Source of the DNA: Ancylobacter pratisalsi
GTDB lineage: Bacteria; Pseudomonadota; Alphaproteobacteria; Rhizobiales; Xanthobacteraceae
Length of the DNA: 64,000 nt
Assembly: GCF_010669125.1 (NCBI RefSeq)
Contig: NZ_CP048631.1
Location: forward strand, 1 to 64,000
Direction: 5' to 3'
Below are positions 35,901 through 43,945 of the stretch, piece after piece. The notes under the pieces are model-generated. The model saw only the letters and a list, made by a program, of their open reading frames with translations, had not been told where the DNA came from and made no database searches. A program made the translations under genes and the position numbers. The first letter of the stretch is position 1. Every line of letters starts with the position of its first letter.

Positions 35901-38258
35901 TTAAGCGCCGCGACGACGGCTGTAGAAGAGCGGAAGCCAGCGGGACGGATCGTCGCCCACTTCCTTGCGGATCTGTTCAAGGTCATCGACGCCCGCCGTC
36001 GTGCCGGAGAGGATCGACATTTCGTCGTCGAAGCCCGCGAGGTTCAGTTCGGCCACCACGCTTCCATGACCCTGCTTGACGATGAAGCGCCGGGACGCCT
36101 TCTGAAGGTCGCGTGAGATCAGCTCGTATTCCCGCTCGGTGAGCCGGAACCCGCCGACATAATCGGCGTGCTGCCCCTTCTCATTCGGCAGGAATATCTG
36201 CGTGCCGCATTGCTCGATCACGGTGTGGGCGATCGGGCTCGATATCGCGTCGCGCGGGCTTTGCGTGGCGAACACCATCAGACCGTTCTGCTTCCGAATG
36301 GTCTTGAGCTTGTTCTGCACGAAGTCCCGGAAGCCCTCATCCGCGAGCGCCTTCCAGAACTCGTCGATCACAACGACGATCCGCCGGCCGTCGATCATCT
36401 GTTCGACCCGATGGAACAGGTAGAACATCAGCGGCATCCGGATTTCCTCATTGTCGAGGAAGTCCGTCATGTCATAGCCGAGGAATTGCGCGCCTTCGCC
36501 GATGGCATCGCCGTCATTGTCGAACACCCATCCCAGCGCGCCGCCGGCGGCCCAGCGGCGCAGGCGCGAGGCCACGCCCTCCGGGTCCGTGGTGTCGAGA
36601 AACTGGATCAGCGCCCCGATGGAGCGGTCCCGCCGGTCAAGCTGGCCCAGCGCCGCAATGGCCTGCTCAATGGCGCGCTGCTCATTCGTGGTGATCGGCC
36701 GGCCGCCGTGCACCAGGCGCTCGATCCAGCGCGACAGGAACACCTTGTTCGCCTCGGTCAGCTCCAGCCCCTTCAGCGGCGAAAAGCCGGTCGGGCGACC
36801 ATTCTGCAGCGGCAGATAGGTGCCGCCCATCGCGCGCACGAACAGGTCCGCGCCGCGATCCTTGTCGAACAGCACGACCTGCGGCGCATGCTTGGTGATC
36901 TGCGTCAGCAGGAAGTTCATCAGGGCGGTCTTGCCCGACCCGGACGGGCCGCAGATGAACGTCGAGCCGAGCTGTTCGTAGTGGAAGTTGAAATAGAACG
37001 GCGCGCCCGATGCCGTCTTCAACATGGCGACCGCCGGACCCCAATAGTTCCCTTCCGCCTGCCCTATCGGATAGGAGTGCAGCGGGCATAGCGCCGCGAA
37101 GTTACGGGACGAAATCGCCCCCGAGCGCGGGCGCATCGAGAAGTTGCCCGGCAGCTGCCCCCAGAACACCGCCTCCAGGGCGATGTCCTCGCGGGCCACG
37201 ACGGCGCCGCCATTCGCCAGCTCTGCCCGCGCTTTCGACAGATGCTCCCCGAGCGTTTTCACATCGCCCGCGAACACCATCAGCGACAGATGATGCTCGC
37301 CCATGACGATGCGATTGGCCTGCACGTCATCGGCCGCGTCGACCAGGTCGTCGATCTGCGAGACAGCCTTGTCGCCGCCGGCCGTCATCATGTTCTGCTT
37401 GCGCGTGAACAGCGCCAGGGCGTCGCCCTTCGACCGAAAGGCGAAGGACTGCGTGAGGATGAATTCACACTGCAACGCCAGCAGGCCATCCAGCATGCCG
37501 GGACGGGTGCGCGAGGGGTATTCCTTGAGCGACAGCGCCCCGGCGACGCGATCCCCGGCCTCATGCCGGATTTGCGCCGTCTCCCGGCCGAAAATGACCC
37601 GATCGGTATAGATCGCCGAATAGATTGGTCCCATCGTGAGCGGCACCCGCTCACGCCGGCCGCCGACCAGCTGGTGCAGCACCTCGGACGGCTCGGACCA
37701 CATCAGCCCATCCGCCTCATAGAGGCCGAGCAGCCGAGGCCGGAAGTCGGCCAACAACCCCATCATCGTCTGGCGCGCATCCGTCAGATGCTTCAGCGCC
37801 TCGGGATTGACCTCGACGCCGCCCTTGCGGGCGCGCCGTGCAAGACCCGCCATCTTCGCGAGCGACGACGGATCGCTCGTCCAGACCAGCGAAATGAACA
37901 GGTCATTCCGGTACAGCTCCTGGCCGACCATGCGCGCGCGGTAGCGCGCGTCGAGGCCCGCCGCGAACGCCTGATCGAAGGAGCCGGCCGGATAGGTCGT
38001 CTCGCGTCGCCGAACCACATGGCTCCATACCGCGAGCCGATCATCCGCGATGTTGCGCAGCATCGTGTCCAGGCCGCGATAGCGCGCATTGATGATGTCG
38101 ACGCCGGCCGTCTCGAAAGAGATGCCTTCCACGGCGATCATGGTCATGAGCGCGCCGCCGGCGAGCGCGATGACATGCTCGTCGACGTGCCGCACATGCG
38201 GGATACGGCTCTCGGGTTCGATCTCCCGTGCCCGGAGAGCAGCGTTGTCAGAGGCCAT
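35901..38258 (-). CDS. virB4: T4SS ATPase VirB4/TrbE
   Basis: A 785-residue ATPase that drives pilus biogenesis at the inner membrane. The N-terminal CagE/TrbE domain spans about 1-400. Walker A GPSGSGKT is at 437-444 and Walker B RRIVVVIDEFWKAL in the C-terminal RecA-like domain, followed by MVFATQSPRDAISSPIAHTVIEQ. The gene overlaps the virB3 3' end by 11 bases. Confidence 0.95.
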   Translation of the reverse strand: MASDNAALRAREIEPESRIPHVRHVDEHVIALAGGALMTMIAVEGISFETAGVDIINARYRGLDTMLRNIADDRLAVWSHVVRRRETTYPAGSFDQAFAAGLDARYRARMVGQELYRNDLFISLVWTSDPSSLAKMAGLARRARKGGVEVNPEALKHLTDARQTMMGLLADFRPRLLGLYEADGLMWSEPSEVLHQLVGGRRERVPLTMGPIYSAIYTDRVIFGRETAQIRHEAGDRVAGALSLKEYPSRTRPGMLDGLLALQCEFILTQSFAFRSKGDALALFTRKQNMMTAGGDKAVSQIDDLVDAADDVQANRIVMGEHHLSLMVFAGDVKTLGEHLSKARAELANGGAVVAREDIALEAVFWGQLPGNFSMRPRSGAISSRNFAALCPLHSYPIGQAEGNYWGPAVAMLKTASGAPFYFNFHYEQLGSTFICGPSGSGKTALMNFLLTQITKHAPQVVLFDKDRGADLFVRAMGGTYLPLQNGRPTGFSPLKGLELTEANKVFLSRWIERLVHGGRPITTNEQRAIEQAIAALGQLDRRDRSIGALIQFLDTTDPEGVASRLRRWAAGGALGWVFDNDGDAIGEGAQFLGYDMTDFLDNEEIRMPLMFYLFHRVEQMIDGRRIVVVIDEFWKALADEGFRDFVQNKLKTIRKQNGLMVFATQSPRDAISSPIAHTVIEQCGTQIFLPNEKGQHADYVGGFRLTEREYELISRDLQKASRRFIVKQGHGSVVAELNLAGFDDEMSILSGTTAGVDDLEQIRKEVGDDPSRWLPLFYSRRRGA

Positions 38259-38598
38259 AATCGCGCTCGTCGTAGTGACGGATTGTCTGGAGCGGCGTCA
38301 CGCTGGAGCCGCCCCAATAATCCCGGTTGAGGCACCGAAGGGATGTGAACAGCCACGCGCCGATGAGGCGGAAGCGGTTCGGGTCGCGCTTCACAATCTC
38401 CCGGCAGACCATATGCAGGCTTGCCGTGATCGCGACGCCGACAATAAAATTGTCGAGCAGGATGAAGCCGGTAAGCAGGCCGATAGCGGAGTTGACGGGC
38501 AACGTCTCCATCGGCGCGCCAGCAAAGACCGCCGGGCGCGTGCAGGCGAGAAACAGCATTTCCTCTTCAAGCGCAGGCTCGCCGGCGGCCTTCGACAT
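38248..38598 (-). CDS. virB3: T4SS inner-membrane protein VirB3/TrbD
   Basis: A 116-residue protein with a short N-terminus, LFLACTRPAVFAGAPME, typical of VirB3 and TrbD, and two hydrophobic segments (LPVNSAIGLLTGFILLDNFI and VGVAITASLHM). It ends RHYDERDYGL. It helps VirB4 and VirB2 in pilus assembly. Start overlaps the virB2 stop. Confidence 0.93.
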   Translation of the reverse strand: MSKAAGEPALEEEMLFLACTRPAVFAGAPMETLPVNSAIGLLTGFILLDNFIVGVAITASLHMVCREIVKRDPNRFRLIGAWLFTSLRCLNRDYWGGSSVTPLQTIRHYDERDYGL

Positions 38599-38927
38599 CA
38601 GCCAGCCCCCAGCATCGACGCGATGGTGGCGGCCGAGAACACGATGGCGATGCCGATCACGACGAAGCCCGCCGTGCGCAGCTGGATCACGTTGAACATC
38701 CAGCCAATGCCCACACCCATGATCGCCAGAACCGCCAGCGCCTTGCCGACGCCGCCGGTAATCATGTCGATCAGGCTTTCGAGGGCCGTCTGAATACCCG
38801 TAGCCTGCGCGAAGGCCGGTTCCGCCCCCACCAGCGCCAGGGTCAGGCCCATCATCAGAACGGCACTGTGGCGGCGCGAACGCGACACGAGCCCATTGTT
38901 CGTCGCGTCATTCGCATGCTTCGTCAT
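38598..38927 (-). CDS. virB2: T4SS major pilin VirB2
   Basis: A 109-residue prepilin. A long signal peptide (to about FAQA) is followed by two hydrophobic helices, GGVGKALAVLAIMGVGIGWMF and AGFVVIGIAIVFSAATIASML, typical of cyclic or processed VirB2/TrbC. The start at 38927 (MTKHANDATNNG) is chosen because the upstream part of the open frame overlaps virB1 and has no pilin features. Confidence 0.92.
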   Translation of the reverse strand: MTKHANDATNNGLVSRSRRHSAVLMMGLTLALVGAEPAFAQATGIQTALESLIDMITGGVGKALAVLAIMGVGIGWMFNVIQLRTAGFVVIGIAIVFSAATIASMLGAG

Positions 38928-38959
38928 CGGATTGCTCCAGCTTGCATCATCGGGTGATG

Positions 38960-39607
38960 TCACGGGGTGAAGATAAGAAGGTGTGATCGGCTGCCGCTGG
39001 AGTTGCCGTAGACGTCCCACGGCGGCGCAGATTGGGGGGGAGCGGCCGACCGCGTGCCGGTCGCGGGCGGCGCCTCCTCGGACGCCTCGTGTTCGGCGGC
39101 GACCGCAGAAGGGCCGATAGTCAGGGGCAGCTCAGGCAGGACAGGGCGCAGCTCCGCCATCGCCGACAGCGCTCGCTGGTCGTAGCCCGCGAGGTATCCG
39201 GCTTCCTCATCCCCCTGCCCGAAATACCGGGCGAAGGCGGCGCCGAATGCGCCGTCCCCCGCGTCGGGCGTCGCAGATGCCCTGAGGTAGCCCGCCAGCA
39301 AGTGCCCCGTGACGGCGAGGTTCCTGCACGGATCGAACATCTCTTTGAGGCTTAATCCGTGCTTGCGGCCGATCTCGACACTCAGACCGCCGAGACCAAG
39401 GCCGAACTCGGCACGCTTCGCCAACAGATCGTTTGCGGCAGCGACCGCCGCCTGCTTCGTCGCCGGCTGTCCCTTGAGGGCCGCGTCGCTGTGCACCCTG
39501 ATCGCCAGCGGATTGAAGCCGCTTTCAAGCCGCACGATGGCGGCCAGCGCCGCCGGCTCCACCATCGGCGCGCAGTTCTCCGCGACAGCCAAAAAGGCGC
39601 CGGGCAT
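38960..39607 (-). CDS. virB1: T4SS lytic transglycosylase VirB1
   Basis: A 215-residue SLT-fold muramidase that opens peptidoglycan for the secretion channel. The catalytic Glu28 sits in LAAIVRLESGFNPLAIRV. FGLGLGGLSVEIGRKHGLS and FDPCRNLAVTGHLLAGYL are typical of VirB1. No signal peptide is evident. The C-terminus is a proline- and alanine-rich tail. Its start overlaps the trbM-like stop as ATGA. Confidence 0.92.
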   Translation of the reverse strand: MPGAFLAVAENCAPMVEPAALAAIVRLESGFNPLAIRVHSDAALKGQPATKQAAVAAANDLLAKRAEFGLGLGGLSVEIGRKHGLSLKEMFDPCRNLAVTGHLLAGYLRASATPDAGDGAFGAAFARYFGQGDEEAGYLAGYDQRALSAMAELRPVLPELPLTIGPSAVAAEHEASEEAPPATGTRSAAPPQSAPPWDVYGNSSGSRSHLLIFTP

Positions 39608-40182
39608 CAGAACCAGATCCGCTGGGTCAGACCGTCAATGGTCACATCGACATAATGCGGCTGTTCGCGCACCTCGGGGCGGGTGTGCGTGTAATCCAGG
39701 CAGACCGCTTTGCCGCCGCTGTGAACCAGCCGGGCGGTTTCGCTCGCATCGCTACCCCTGCACTTCTCAAGCCCGACTTCCTGGCGCGCGACCGAGCGGC
39801 AGGTCAGGCTGTCAGAGCCCGTCTCGCCTTCGATCCGCGTCAACACGGACCCGTCCGCGCACCGATAGGGCTCGAATCGCGGCATGGAGGATGAGAAGCC
39901 CACGCCGGTGCAGGTCGGGAAGCTCCCCCCGGACCGCAGAACGTCGTAAAGCTGGGTGATGGGCGGAACGCATGCCGCGTATTGCATGGGCCCGCCCGGG
40001 TTGGAAATGCACAGCAATACCTGGCAGCCCCAATCGCTCGCTGCCGCTGGAGCGCCAAAAAAAGTGGTGGCGGCTAGGGCGCACCCCACAAACGTTGTAG
40101 TAAAGCCGACGGTGACACTTCTCCGCCCGCTTTCCTCGCGAAGCTCTCCACCCGCTCTCGATGATTCCTGCTCTTTGCTCAT
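39607..40182 (-). CDS. TrbM-like transfer protein
   Basis: A 191-residue exported protein of the TrbM family, seen as the first gene of this transfer operon. A signal-like segment (VGFTTTFVGCALAATTFFGAPAAA) is followed by WGCQVLLCISNPGGPMQYAACVPPI, the hallmark of TrbM, and several other cysteines. The start at 40182 is preferred because it places the export signal closer to the N-terminus; an in-frame ATG at 40290 gives a 227-residue form. Neither start has a strong ribosome site. TrbM is needed for conjugation in RP4-type systems but its exact role is unknown. Confidence 0.75.
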   Translation of the reverse strand: MSKEQESSRAGGELREESGRRSVTVGFTTTFVGCALAATTFFGAPAAASDWGCQVLLCISNPGGPMQYAACVPPITQLYDVLRSGGSFPTCTGVGFSSSMPRFEPYRCADGSVLTRIEGETGSDSLTCRSVARQEVGLEKCRGSDASETARLVHSGGKAVCLDYTHTRPEVREQPHYVDVTIDGLTQRIWF

Positions 40183-40354
40183 GCCCGCAAAACTAAACTG
40201 GCCAGTGCAAACACCACCCAGAGATTGTGCCGGATGGCCCCATCCGCTGTTAGGCACGCCATTCTCCTCGCTCAACCCAGCCGTCTTCATGGACTTGGCG
40301 CCCCCGTGAAAAGCCGCGGGCTTTCGGGGCGATCACCCGCGAAGCCCAGCCATT

Positions 40355-40372
40355 AAGGCAGAGTTCTGCCTT
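40355..40372. promoter_or_regulatory. 18-bp palindrome, likely transfer-operon operator
   Basis: AAGGCAGA-GT-TCTGCCTT is a perfect inverted repeat with eight-base arms, located between the divergent trbM-like gene and the winged-helix regulator gene. A further partial copy of the arm (AGGCAGC) lies at about 40397-40403, just before the regulator start. It is the best operator candidate for the transfer genes. Confidence 0.6.
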
Positions 40373-40415
40373 TCATCGACCTATTTGCAGCTTATATTAG
40401 GCAGCGGAGAATGCC

Positions 40416-40754
40416 ATGCCAAGCCCCTATGCGGCCGATACCCCGCTTAAAACACTGATCTTCGTTGCCAAGTTGATGGACTGCATCGTCGAGGATGAGC
40501 GCGAGGGAGAGACGGCGAGCCATCGCTTGAAGCAAGCGGGCATAATGTCTTACATCTACATGATGCATTTAAACGGCGAGAAAATCACTGTTTCAAAGCT
40601 TAAGGAGCGCCTCAAAGCGCCAAGACAGGTTATCGTAGAGCTCTTTAAGTCGTTGGAAGATCGCGGTTTGCTGACGCACTCGACAGAAACGCATGATGGA
40701 GGTCGAGGTCGCGTCTTTGTCTACGCGCTTGCGGACAAGGCGCTGTCCCTGTAG
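40416..40754 (+). CDS. Winged-helix regulator divergent from the T4SS operon
   Basis: A 112-residue protein with a single winged helix-turn-helix domain (MSYIYMMHLNGEKITVSKL, then APRQVIVELFKSLEDRGLL, and a wing at DGGRGRVFVYAL). It resembles small MarR or GntR-type regulators without ligand domain. It diverges from the virB operon with an 18-bp palindrome between them, and likely represses both. It is not similar to known TrbA or TraR proteins by eye. Confidence 0.7.
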   Translation: MPSPYAADTPLKTLIFVAKLMDCIVEDEREGETASHRLKQAGIMSYIYMMHLNGEKITVSKLKERLKAPRQVIVELFKSLEDRGLLTHSTETHDGGRGRVFVYALADKALSL

Positions 40755-40949
40755 CGGCTGCTAAAAGAGCTGCATATGAGGCGTATATGTCACACGTCTC
40801 TGCCGCCATATAGAACGTATATGCATGCAATAAATGATTGCCCCGGGTTCCGGATCCCGCTTAGTGTTGCGCGCCAAGCGCTCGAATCGCCGACCAACCC
40901 AAAGAGTTGGCGTTCGATCGCATCTGCAACCCAGGAGAAGCGGACGGAC

Positions 40950-41047
40950 AAAAAGGAAAAGGCTCCGATGCGATCAACATCGAAGCCTTTCGGTCTCAGG
41001 GAATAGCTCTCGCCTGCGCGAACTGAACCAAAACCCCAGCAATTTAC
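40950..41047 (-). ncRNA. Predicted antisense ctRNA of the orphan repC
   Basis: The minus strand holds a sigma-70-like promoter at 41054-41082 and, about 60 bases after its predicted start, a terminator stem of 10 bp (GGCTCCGATG at 40961-40970 pairing with CATCGAAGCC at 40978-40987, one G-U pair) followed by a run of mostly T on the minus strand. In repABC plasmids a small counter-transcribed RNA from this position inhibits repC expression. The predicted length of about 98 nucleotides is longer than the usual 50-60. The start is a spacing estimate. Confidence 0.55.
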
Positions 41048-41053
41048 GGGTTT

Positions 41054-41082
41054 AGTTTCGCCGGGACTTGAATTGATGTCAA
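41054..41082 (-). promoter_or_regulatory. Predicted promoter for the orphan repC ctRNA
   Basis: On the minus strand TTGACA (41077-41082) is a perfect -35 box, then 17 bases, then GAAACT (41054-41059) as a weak -10 box. It points away from repC into the upstream leader. Confidence 0.55.
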
Positions 41083-41246
41083 GCGAAAACGCCCTTCCCG
41101 GCGACGAACCCTTTTTGCCGTTTTCAGGAGAAAACGGTGTCAAATCATACCCATGGCTTAGATGCCATCGACGTGACCGGACAGGTCGGCGGCGGCCACC
41201 TCGCGTCTCCAGCGGCGCCAGCCGCACCAGGCGGGAGCGATCGCTG

Positions 41247-42527
41247 ATGGCATCGCAGATGTCCGTTACACCCTTCGGCCAACGACGCCTGGACCTAGGG
41301 CACATCGCCTCCCAGCTCGTCGCCCAATCGGCGAAACCCGACGCCATTGTTCACAAATGGCAGATCTTCAAGGCCATACGAGAGGCCAGAGAGTTGGTCG
41401 GTGCTACGGATCGCTCCCTCGCGATCCTTCACGCCCTGCTTTCCTTCCATCCGGAAACAGCCTTGTCGGGTGACAGCGAACACATCGTCTGGCCTTCAAA
41501 CGACCACCTCGCGTCGCGGGCTAACGGCATGCCGACGTCGACGCTGCGGCGGCACATTGCCGTGCTTGTTGATTGTGGGCTTATCATCCGGCGCGACAGT
41601 CCCAACGGCAAACGGTTCGCGCGGAAAGGCCAGGACGGGCAGATCGAGCAGGCGTTCGGGTTCGACCTCTCGCCCATCGTGGCGCGCGCCGAGGAATTGC
41701 TAGGGCTCGCCCAGACCGTCCAGGCTGAAAAGAGAGCCCTGCGCCGCTCGAAAGAGCGGCTGTCGTTGCTCAGACGCGACATCACCAAGATGATCGAGAC
41801 CGGCGTGCGGGAGGGTGTGCCCGCCGACTGGCCCGGACATCAGGCGGCCTATCAGAGCATCCTCGCGCGCCTGCCGCGCGGGGCCTGCCGAGAGATCATC
41901 GACGCTGTTGCCGACGATCTTCAGCTTGTCCACACGACGATCAGCGACCAGTTGGCAGCCTTCGTTAAAACAAAGATTTTGGACGCCAATGCAGCGCAAG
42001 ATGAGCGCCACATACAAGATACAGCCCCTAGTGACATCGTAGAAAGTAGAACTAATCAGAGTCGGTCTAACGACCGACACGCACATACGAGCGCCTTCGG
42101 CGAAGAGGCTTTCCAGAAAAAGCCTTGCGGCGGCTGCGGGGGCGAGCAAGACCGAAAAGCCGCGCGCAAGGCCGCTGACAGCGACATTCTCAATATCTCG
42201 CTGCCGCTTGTGAAGCAGGCGTGCCCCGACCTGGCAGACACGCTGCCAGCCATGTTCGCGTCATGGTCCAGCCTCCGCGCCGCCAGCCAGCCGCTTTGCC
42301 GCATGGCCTACATCAACCCCCAGGTCTGGGAGGAAGCTAAATCGCAGCTCGGCGCGGATCTCGCGATCGCCGCTTTGGCCGTGACGGTGCAGCGCGCTTT
42401 CAATGGTGACGTCAAGAACGCTGGCGCCTACCTGCGCGGGCTTGTGCAGCGGGGAGCCAAGGGCGAGCTCTTCATTTCGCGAAGCCTCTTTGCGATGGCT
42501 AAGAATACGCTCGGAGAGGCCAATTAA
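41247..42527 (+). CDS. repC: RepC replication initiator, orphan copy
   Basis: A 426-residue plasmid replication initiator. It begins MASQMSVTPFGQRRLDLGHIASQ and has the RepC core: VHKWQIFKAIREA, ALLSFHPETALSG, TSTLRRHIAVLVDCGLIIRRDSPNGKRFARK and AFGFDLSPIVARAEEL. RepC binds an origin inside its own coding sequence. The start at 41247 follows GGGAG about eight bases upstream. No repA or repB is attached, unlike the copy at 50290. It is related to that copy but clearly diverged, mostly in the C-terminal third. The origin is predicted inside the gene. Confidence 0.9.
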   Translation: MASQMSVTPFGQRRLDLGHIASQLVAQSAKPDAIVHKWQIFKAIREARELVGATDRSLAILHALLSFHPETALSGDSEHIVWPSNDHLASRANGMPTSTLRRHIAVLVDCGLIIRRDSPNGKRFARKGQDGQIEQAFGFDLSPIVARAEELLGLAQTVQAEKRALRRSKERLSLLRRDITKMIETGVREGVPADWPGHQAAYQSILARLPRGACREIIDAVADDLQLVHTTISDQLAAFVKTKILDANAAQDERHIQDTAPSDIVESRTNQSRSNDRHAHTSAFGEEAFQKKPCGGCGGEQDRKAARKAADSDILNISLPLVKQACPDLADTLPAMFASWSSLRAASQPLCRMAYINPQVWEEAKSQLGADLAIAALAVTVQRAFNGDVKNAGAYLRGLVQRGAKGELFISRSLFAMAKNTLGEAN

Positions 42528-42931
42528 TGCAAGGACGACAGCGGTTTGTTCCGAACGATGGACGTCTTCCGAAGGTCCATCCACAAAAGTTGAGTCCACC
42601 GTTTCTCGCGTCTGCGGTTGTGACGAGGCCCATTGAGGTCGGGCATCCCAAGATATCGATTCATGTTCCCGTGACCCGCTTACCCCTCGAACTTTACGTG
42701 CCCGAGCCTTCTCATCAGCCCGACGTGACGCTTCGTCTCCGATCGAGCGGGGGCATCGAGCTACATGTTCGCATCGCCGGCAAGACATTCCGTCGCTGCC
42801 TCAAGTCTGTCATCTCCGATGGACCGATGCGCGAGGATCGGTTTGCCGTGGTGCAGGGCCGCCTCGCTCCGAACGGCGTGATCGATGAGGCCGGATTGGC
42901 CTACGCTCCCAAGCCCGGGACCAAGGAATGA
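42527..42931 (+). CDS. Conserved hypothetical protein coupled to repC
   Basis: A 134-residue protein I do not recognise. It is translationally coupled at both ends: its ATG shares a base with the repC stop (TAATG) and its stop overlaps the thermonuclease start (ATGA). It has proline-rich ends and a central beta-rich part (TLRLRSSGGIELHVRIAGKTFRR). There is no signal peptide or transmembrane segment. A role with replication or the nuclease is possible only by position. Confidence 0.65.
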   Translation: MQGRQRFVPNDGRLPKVHPQKLSPPFLASAVVTRPIEVGHPKISIHVPVTRLPLELYVPEPSHQPDVTLRLRSSGGIELHVRIAGKTFRRCLKSVISDGPMREDRFAVVQGRLAPNGVIDEAGLAYAPKPGTKE

Positions 42932-43515
42932 AGCTCTTCTGGCGGATAAGGCGGACCATGAGGCCGCTCCAACTGACTATGCTCTTCGTTGCTGGTCTCT
43001 TGGTAGTTGCTCAGTATGATTGGTCCGGAACGGCAACTCGAGCGGGAAAGAAGGCGGCGACGCCCGCCCCGACGGCTATGCCACGCGAAATCATGGGCCG
43101 CGCGACGGTGATCGACGGCGATACGCTAGCGATCGCGGGGCAACATGCGAGGATCCGGCTGTTCGGCATTGATGCGCCGGAAAGCACTCAGCCCTGTTTC
43201 AACGAGCAGGGTCGCCGCTACCCTTGTGGGAGTCGAGCGACCGCGTTTCTTTCGCAGTTAGTCGGCCGCGGCGGAAATGTCGTTTGCCGACCCCTGGACG
43301 TTGACTCCTATCAGAGGCTGGTCGCCGAGTGCGACACGGCGGCCGGCATCTCCCTTAATCACGAAATGGTCCGGGCCGGTTGGGCAATCGATTACGTCCG
43401 ATACAGCGGTGGGAGATATTCGGTGGAACAACGCGACGCTCAGATTGCACGGCGGGGTCTCTGGGCCGGTACGTTCGACGCACCCGCCCAGTGGCGTCAG
43501 CAAATATCGCGGTGA
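42928..43515 (+). CDS. Thermonuclease (SNase-like) family protein
   Basis: A 195-residue membrane-anchored or exported nuclease. An N-terminal hydrophobic segment (LQLTMLFVAGLLVVAQY) is followed by a staphylococcal nuclease OB-fold domain with VIDGDTLAIAGQHARIRLFGIDAPE (catalytic Arg and Asp pattern), then Y-rich VRYSGGRYSVEQRDAQIARRGLWAG at the C-terminal end. Similar nucleases accompany many plasmid transfer regions. It could degrade nucleic acids at the cell surface or in the periplasm. Confidence 0.87.
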   Translation: MKLFWRIRRTMRPLQLTMLFVAGLLVVAQYDWSGTATRAGKKAATPAPTAMPREIMGRATVIDGDTLAIAGQHARIRLFGIDAPESTQPCFNEQGRRYPCGSRATAFLSQLVGRGGNVVCRPLDVDSYQRLVAECDTAAGISLNHEMVRAGWAIDYVRYSGGRYSVEQRDAQIARRGLWAGTFDAPAQWRQQISR

Positions 43516-43828
43516 GGCACCGCCTCCGGTGGCTTCGCCGGCACCTCGATCGATCAGGTTGCCGTGCTCTGCGGGGCTAGCAAGGACACCATCTATCGCC
43601 GCTTCCCATGTAAGGTGGCGCTGTTCCGCGCGCGTGGTCGAGCAGGCGCGGGCGCGGGCGCGGGCGCAGGCGCAGCTGCAGGAACTGGCGCCGATCGAGG
43701 GCGGAGCGAGGGGCCTGTCAATCAACATGGAGCCGGAACTGATCGCGCTGAAGCACATCACCTTCAGCGAGGCGGTGGTGTTCGAGAAGTCGGGCGCCAT
43801 CTCCTCGCTTTGGGGAATGGCAGCGTGA
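43516..43828 (+). pseudogene. TetR-family regulator remnant
   Basis: SIDQVAVLCGASKDTIYRRF followed by PCKVALFRA, read from about 43548, is the helix-turn-helix of a TetR regulator. The frame then shifts at about 43630-43640; the likely continuation (VVEQARARARAQAQLQELAP and ALKHITFSEAVVFEKSGAI) lies in another frame. A GCGGGC-type hexamer repeat at about 43644-43674 marks the slipped region. The gene has no start codon in place and no complete ligand domain, so it is broken. The 117 bases after it to the helicase start hold no other gene. Confidence 0.72.
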
Positions 43829-43945
43829 AATCGGCGGATTCGACCCGCGCGCTCTACAAATTTAGGTTTCCCCAACGTCGGCAGGATCGCCTATTCTCCC
43901 ATGTGATGATCCTGAAAGCTGTCAGCCCCCGTTTGCGTTTGCCCG

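Noticed and set aside
43640-43680. GCGGGC repeat tract as a CRISPR or regulatory repeat
   Set aside because: It is a short simple repeat without spacers inside a decayed TetR gene.
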